Source: an uncultured Bacteroidales bacterium (GTDB taxonomy: Bacteria > Bacteroidota > Bacteroidia > Bacteroidales > P3). From it: a stretch of DNA of 64,000 bases. The number at the start of each line of letters is the position of its first letter. Positions within the stretch are counted from its first letter, which is position 1. Below are positions 63,070 through 64,000 of the stretch, piece by piece. Where the stretch lies: NCBI GenBank assembly GCA_900319865.1, contig ONQD01000006.1, positions 1 to 64,000 on the forward strand, read 5' to 3'. Made by a program: the position numbers and the translations under genes. The notes beneath the pieces were generated by a model. That model was not told the DNA's origin and searched no databases. It worked only from the letters and a program-made list of their open reading frames with translations.

Positions 63070-63888
63070 ATGAACACAACAGCGAAAGAAACAATAGAAC
63101 AGGCTTGGGAGAATCGCAACCTGCTTAATGACATTGAAGTACAACAGACCATCCGCGACGTTGTCGACCAACTGGACCGCGGGCAACTGCGCATAGCCGA
63201 GAAAGTTGACGGCTCGTGGCGGGTAAACGAGTGGCTGAAGAAAGCCGTAATACTCTATTTCCCCATCAACCAGATGACGCCGGTCGAGGTGGGACCGTTC
63301 GAGTATCACGACAAGATAGCCCTCAAGAAGGACTATGCCGAAAGGCAGGTGCGTGTGGTGCCGCCGGCGGTGGCGCGCTACGGTGCATACCTGGCGCCGG
63401 GGGTGGTGATGATGCCCTCGTATGTCAATATCGGGGCCTATGTGGACAGCGGCACGATGGTGGACACCTGGGCCACCGTGGGCAGCTGCGCACAGATAGG
63501 CAAAAACGTGCACCTCAGCGGCGGTGTGGGCATCGGGGGAGTGCTTGAACCCGTTCAGGCCCAGCCGGTCATTGTGGAAGACCATTGTTTTATTGGCAGC
63601 CGCAGCATCATAGTGGAGGGAGCTGTGATTGAGGAAGAGGCCGTTATCGGTGCCAATACCGTTATCACCGCCAGCACCCACATCATCGATGTGACCCAGT
63701 CCGAGCCCGTCACCTACAAAGGGCGTGTGCCCGCACGGAGCATTGTGATTCCCGGTAGCTACACCCGCCATTTTCCGGCGGGCGACTATCAGGTGAGCTG
63801 CGCCCTCATCATCGGCCACCGCACACCCTCAACCGACAAGAAAACATCGCTCAATGCCGCCCTGCGCGACTTCGGCGTGTGTGTATAA
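63070..63888 (+). CDS. dapD: Tetrahydrodipicolinate N-succinyltransferase
   Basis: A 272-residue left-handed beta-helix acyltransferase of the lysine/diaminopimelate pathway. N-terminal helical domain, then hexapeptide repeats (VMMPSYVNIGAYVDSGTMVD; TWATVGSCAQIGKNVHLSGG; VGIGGVLEPVQAQPVIVEDH), and FIGSRSIIVEGAVIEEEAVI, GANTVITASTHIIDVTQSEP. It uses succinyl-CoA to make N-succinyl-2-amino-6-oxopimelate. Full length. The following lipoprotein gene begins 38 bases downstream. Confidence 0.95.
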   Translation: MNTTAKETIEQAWENRNLLNDIEVQQTIRDVVDQLDRGQLRIAEKVDGSWRVNEWLKKAVILYFPINQMTPVEVGPFEYHDKIALKKDYAERQVRVVPPAVARYGAYLAPGVVMMPSYVNIGAYVDSGTMVDTWATVGSCAQIGKNVHLSGGVGIGGVLEPVQAQPVIVEDHCFIGSRSIIVEGAVIEEEAVIGANTVITASTHIIDVTQSEPVTYKGRVPARSIVIPGSYTRHFPAGDYQVSCALIIGHRTPSTDKKTSLNAALRDFGVCV

Positions 63889-63926
63889 TCCACCCCATTA
63901 AGCAACGTATAAAACCCAACACCGAT

Positions 63927-64000
63927 ATGACGAGAAAAATATTCCTGCTGCTGGCCACCGCCACCCTGCTGCTGACCGGCTGCAAAAAACATGTAGACAC
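63927..64000 (+). CDS. Lipoprotein, only its start is in the window
   Basis: ATG 63927-63929 opens a frame reading TRKIFLLLATATLLLTGCKK, a textbook lipoprotein signal (LTGC lipobox). The window ends after 24 codons, so function cannot be told. It may belong to the dapD transcript. Confidence 0.8.
   Translation, partial: MTRKIFLLLATATLLLTGCKKHVD

Overview
The window is about 64 kb of a Bacteroidota chromosome, most likely an anaerobic, gut-type member of the Bacteroidales. Four things point there. Promoter -7 boxes of the TAnnTTTG type lie in front of many genes. Three large secreted proteins occur, two of them ending in the C-terminal domain used by type IX secretion. The family-level genes are typical: GWxTD protein, OadG/OadB-type decarboxylase, divergent GroES, fucosidase. 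Propionate and H2 metabolism genes are present (Na+-pumping methylmalonyl-CoA decarboxylase, HydE). Most genes are of moderate GC; the 45.6-49.3 kb block is clearly AT-rich by eye.

Layout. 0-2.2 kb: a truncated secreted protein, a tiny signal-peptide ORF and a small HEAT-like protein. 2.4-15.1 kb: one long minus-strand operon that I consider the most interesting part. It encodes a membrane sensor phosphatase/kinase fusion, a STAS antagonist, an outer-membrane barrel, a dimodular NRPS (C-A-T-C-A-T-reductase) and a MATE exporter, with gaps of only 6 to 31 bases. 15.4 kb: tRNA-Arg(ACG). 15.6-18.9 kb: GNAT, outer-membrane protein, ECF sigma factor and glycosyltransferase. 19-23 kb: tgt and a large type IX cargo protein. 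23.1-23.8 kb: fragments that look like mobile-element relics. 23.9-26.9 kb: alaS and a GroES-like gene. 27.4-28.9 kb: thioredoxin, rubredoxin (short, easily missed) and OxyR. 29-31.7 kb: GH29 fucosidase and a nucleoid-associated protein. 31.8-34.6 kb: nucleotide housekeeping operon (rdgB, bifunctional nuclease, PNP, HAD phosphatase). 35-41 kb: envelope/translation operon ending with gltX and an OmpH-like protein. 41.2-45.4 kb: a frameshifted small membrane gene, then a metal-uptake operon ending in hydE. 45.6-53.5 kb: accessory island with a Septu-like AAA ATPase + HNH pair, a structured leader with a hypothetical gene, an orphan Card1/Can2-like nuclease translationally coupled to a type IX cargo protein, and a truncated DUF389 gene. 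53.7-59.3 kb: methylmalonyl-CoA epimerase/decarboxylase operon with an embedded Cys-rich lipoprotein. 59.5-64 kb: dxs, a secreted protein of unknown function, dapD and the start of a lipoprotein.

The NRPS operon reads as a sense-make-export unit: an external signal is read by the Cache-type sensor, relayed through phosphorylation of the STAS protein, while the NRPS makes what is probably an N-acylated dipeptide aldehyde that MATE and possibly the barrel carry out. No CRISPR array, insertion sequence or rRNA was seen. A dispersed repeat of about 130 bp occurs twice in opposite orientation (34.8 and 62.9 kb), with a fragment at 2.4 kb. All functional calls come from reading sequence and recalled family motifs; no database search was run.
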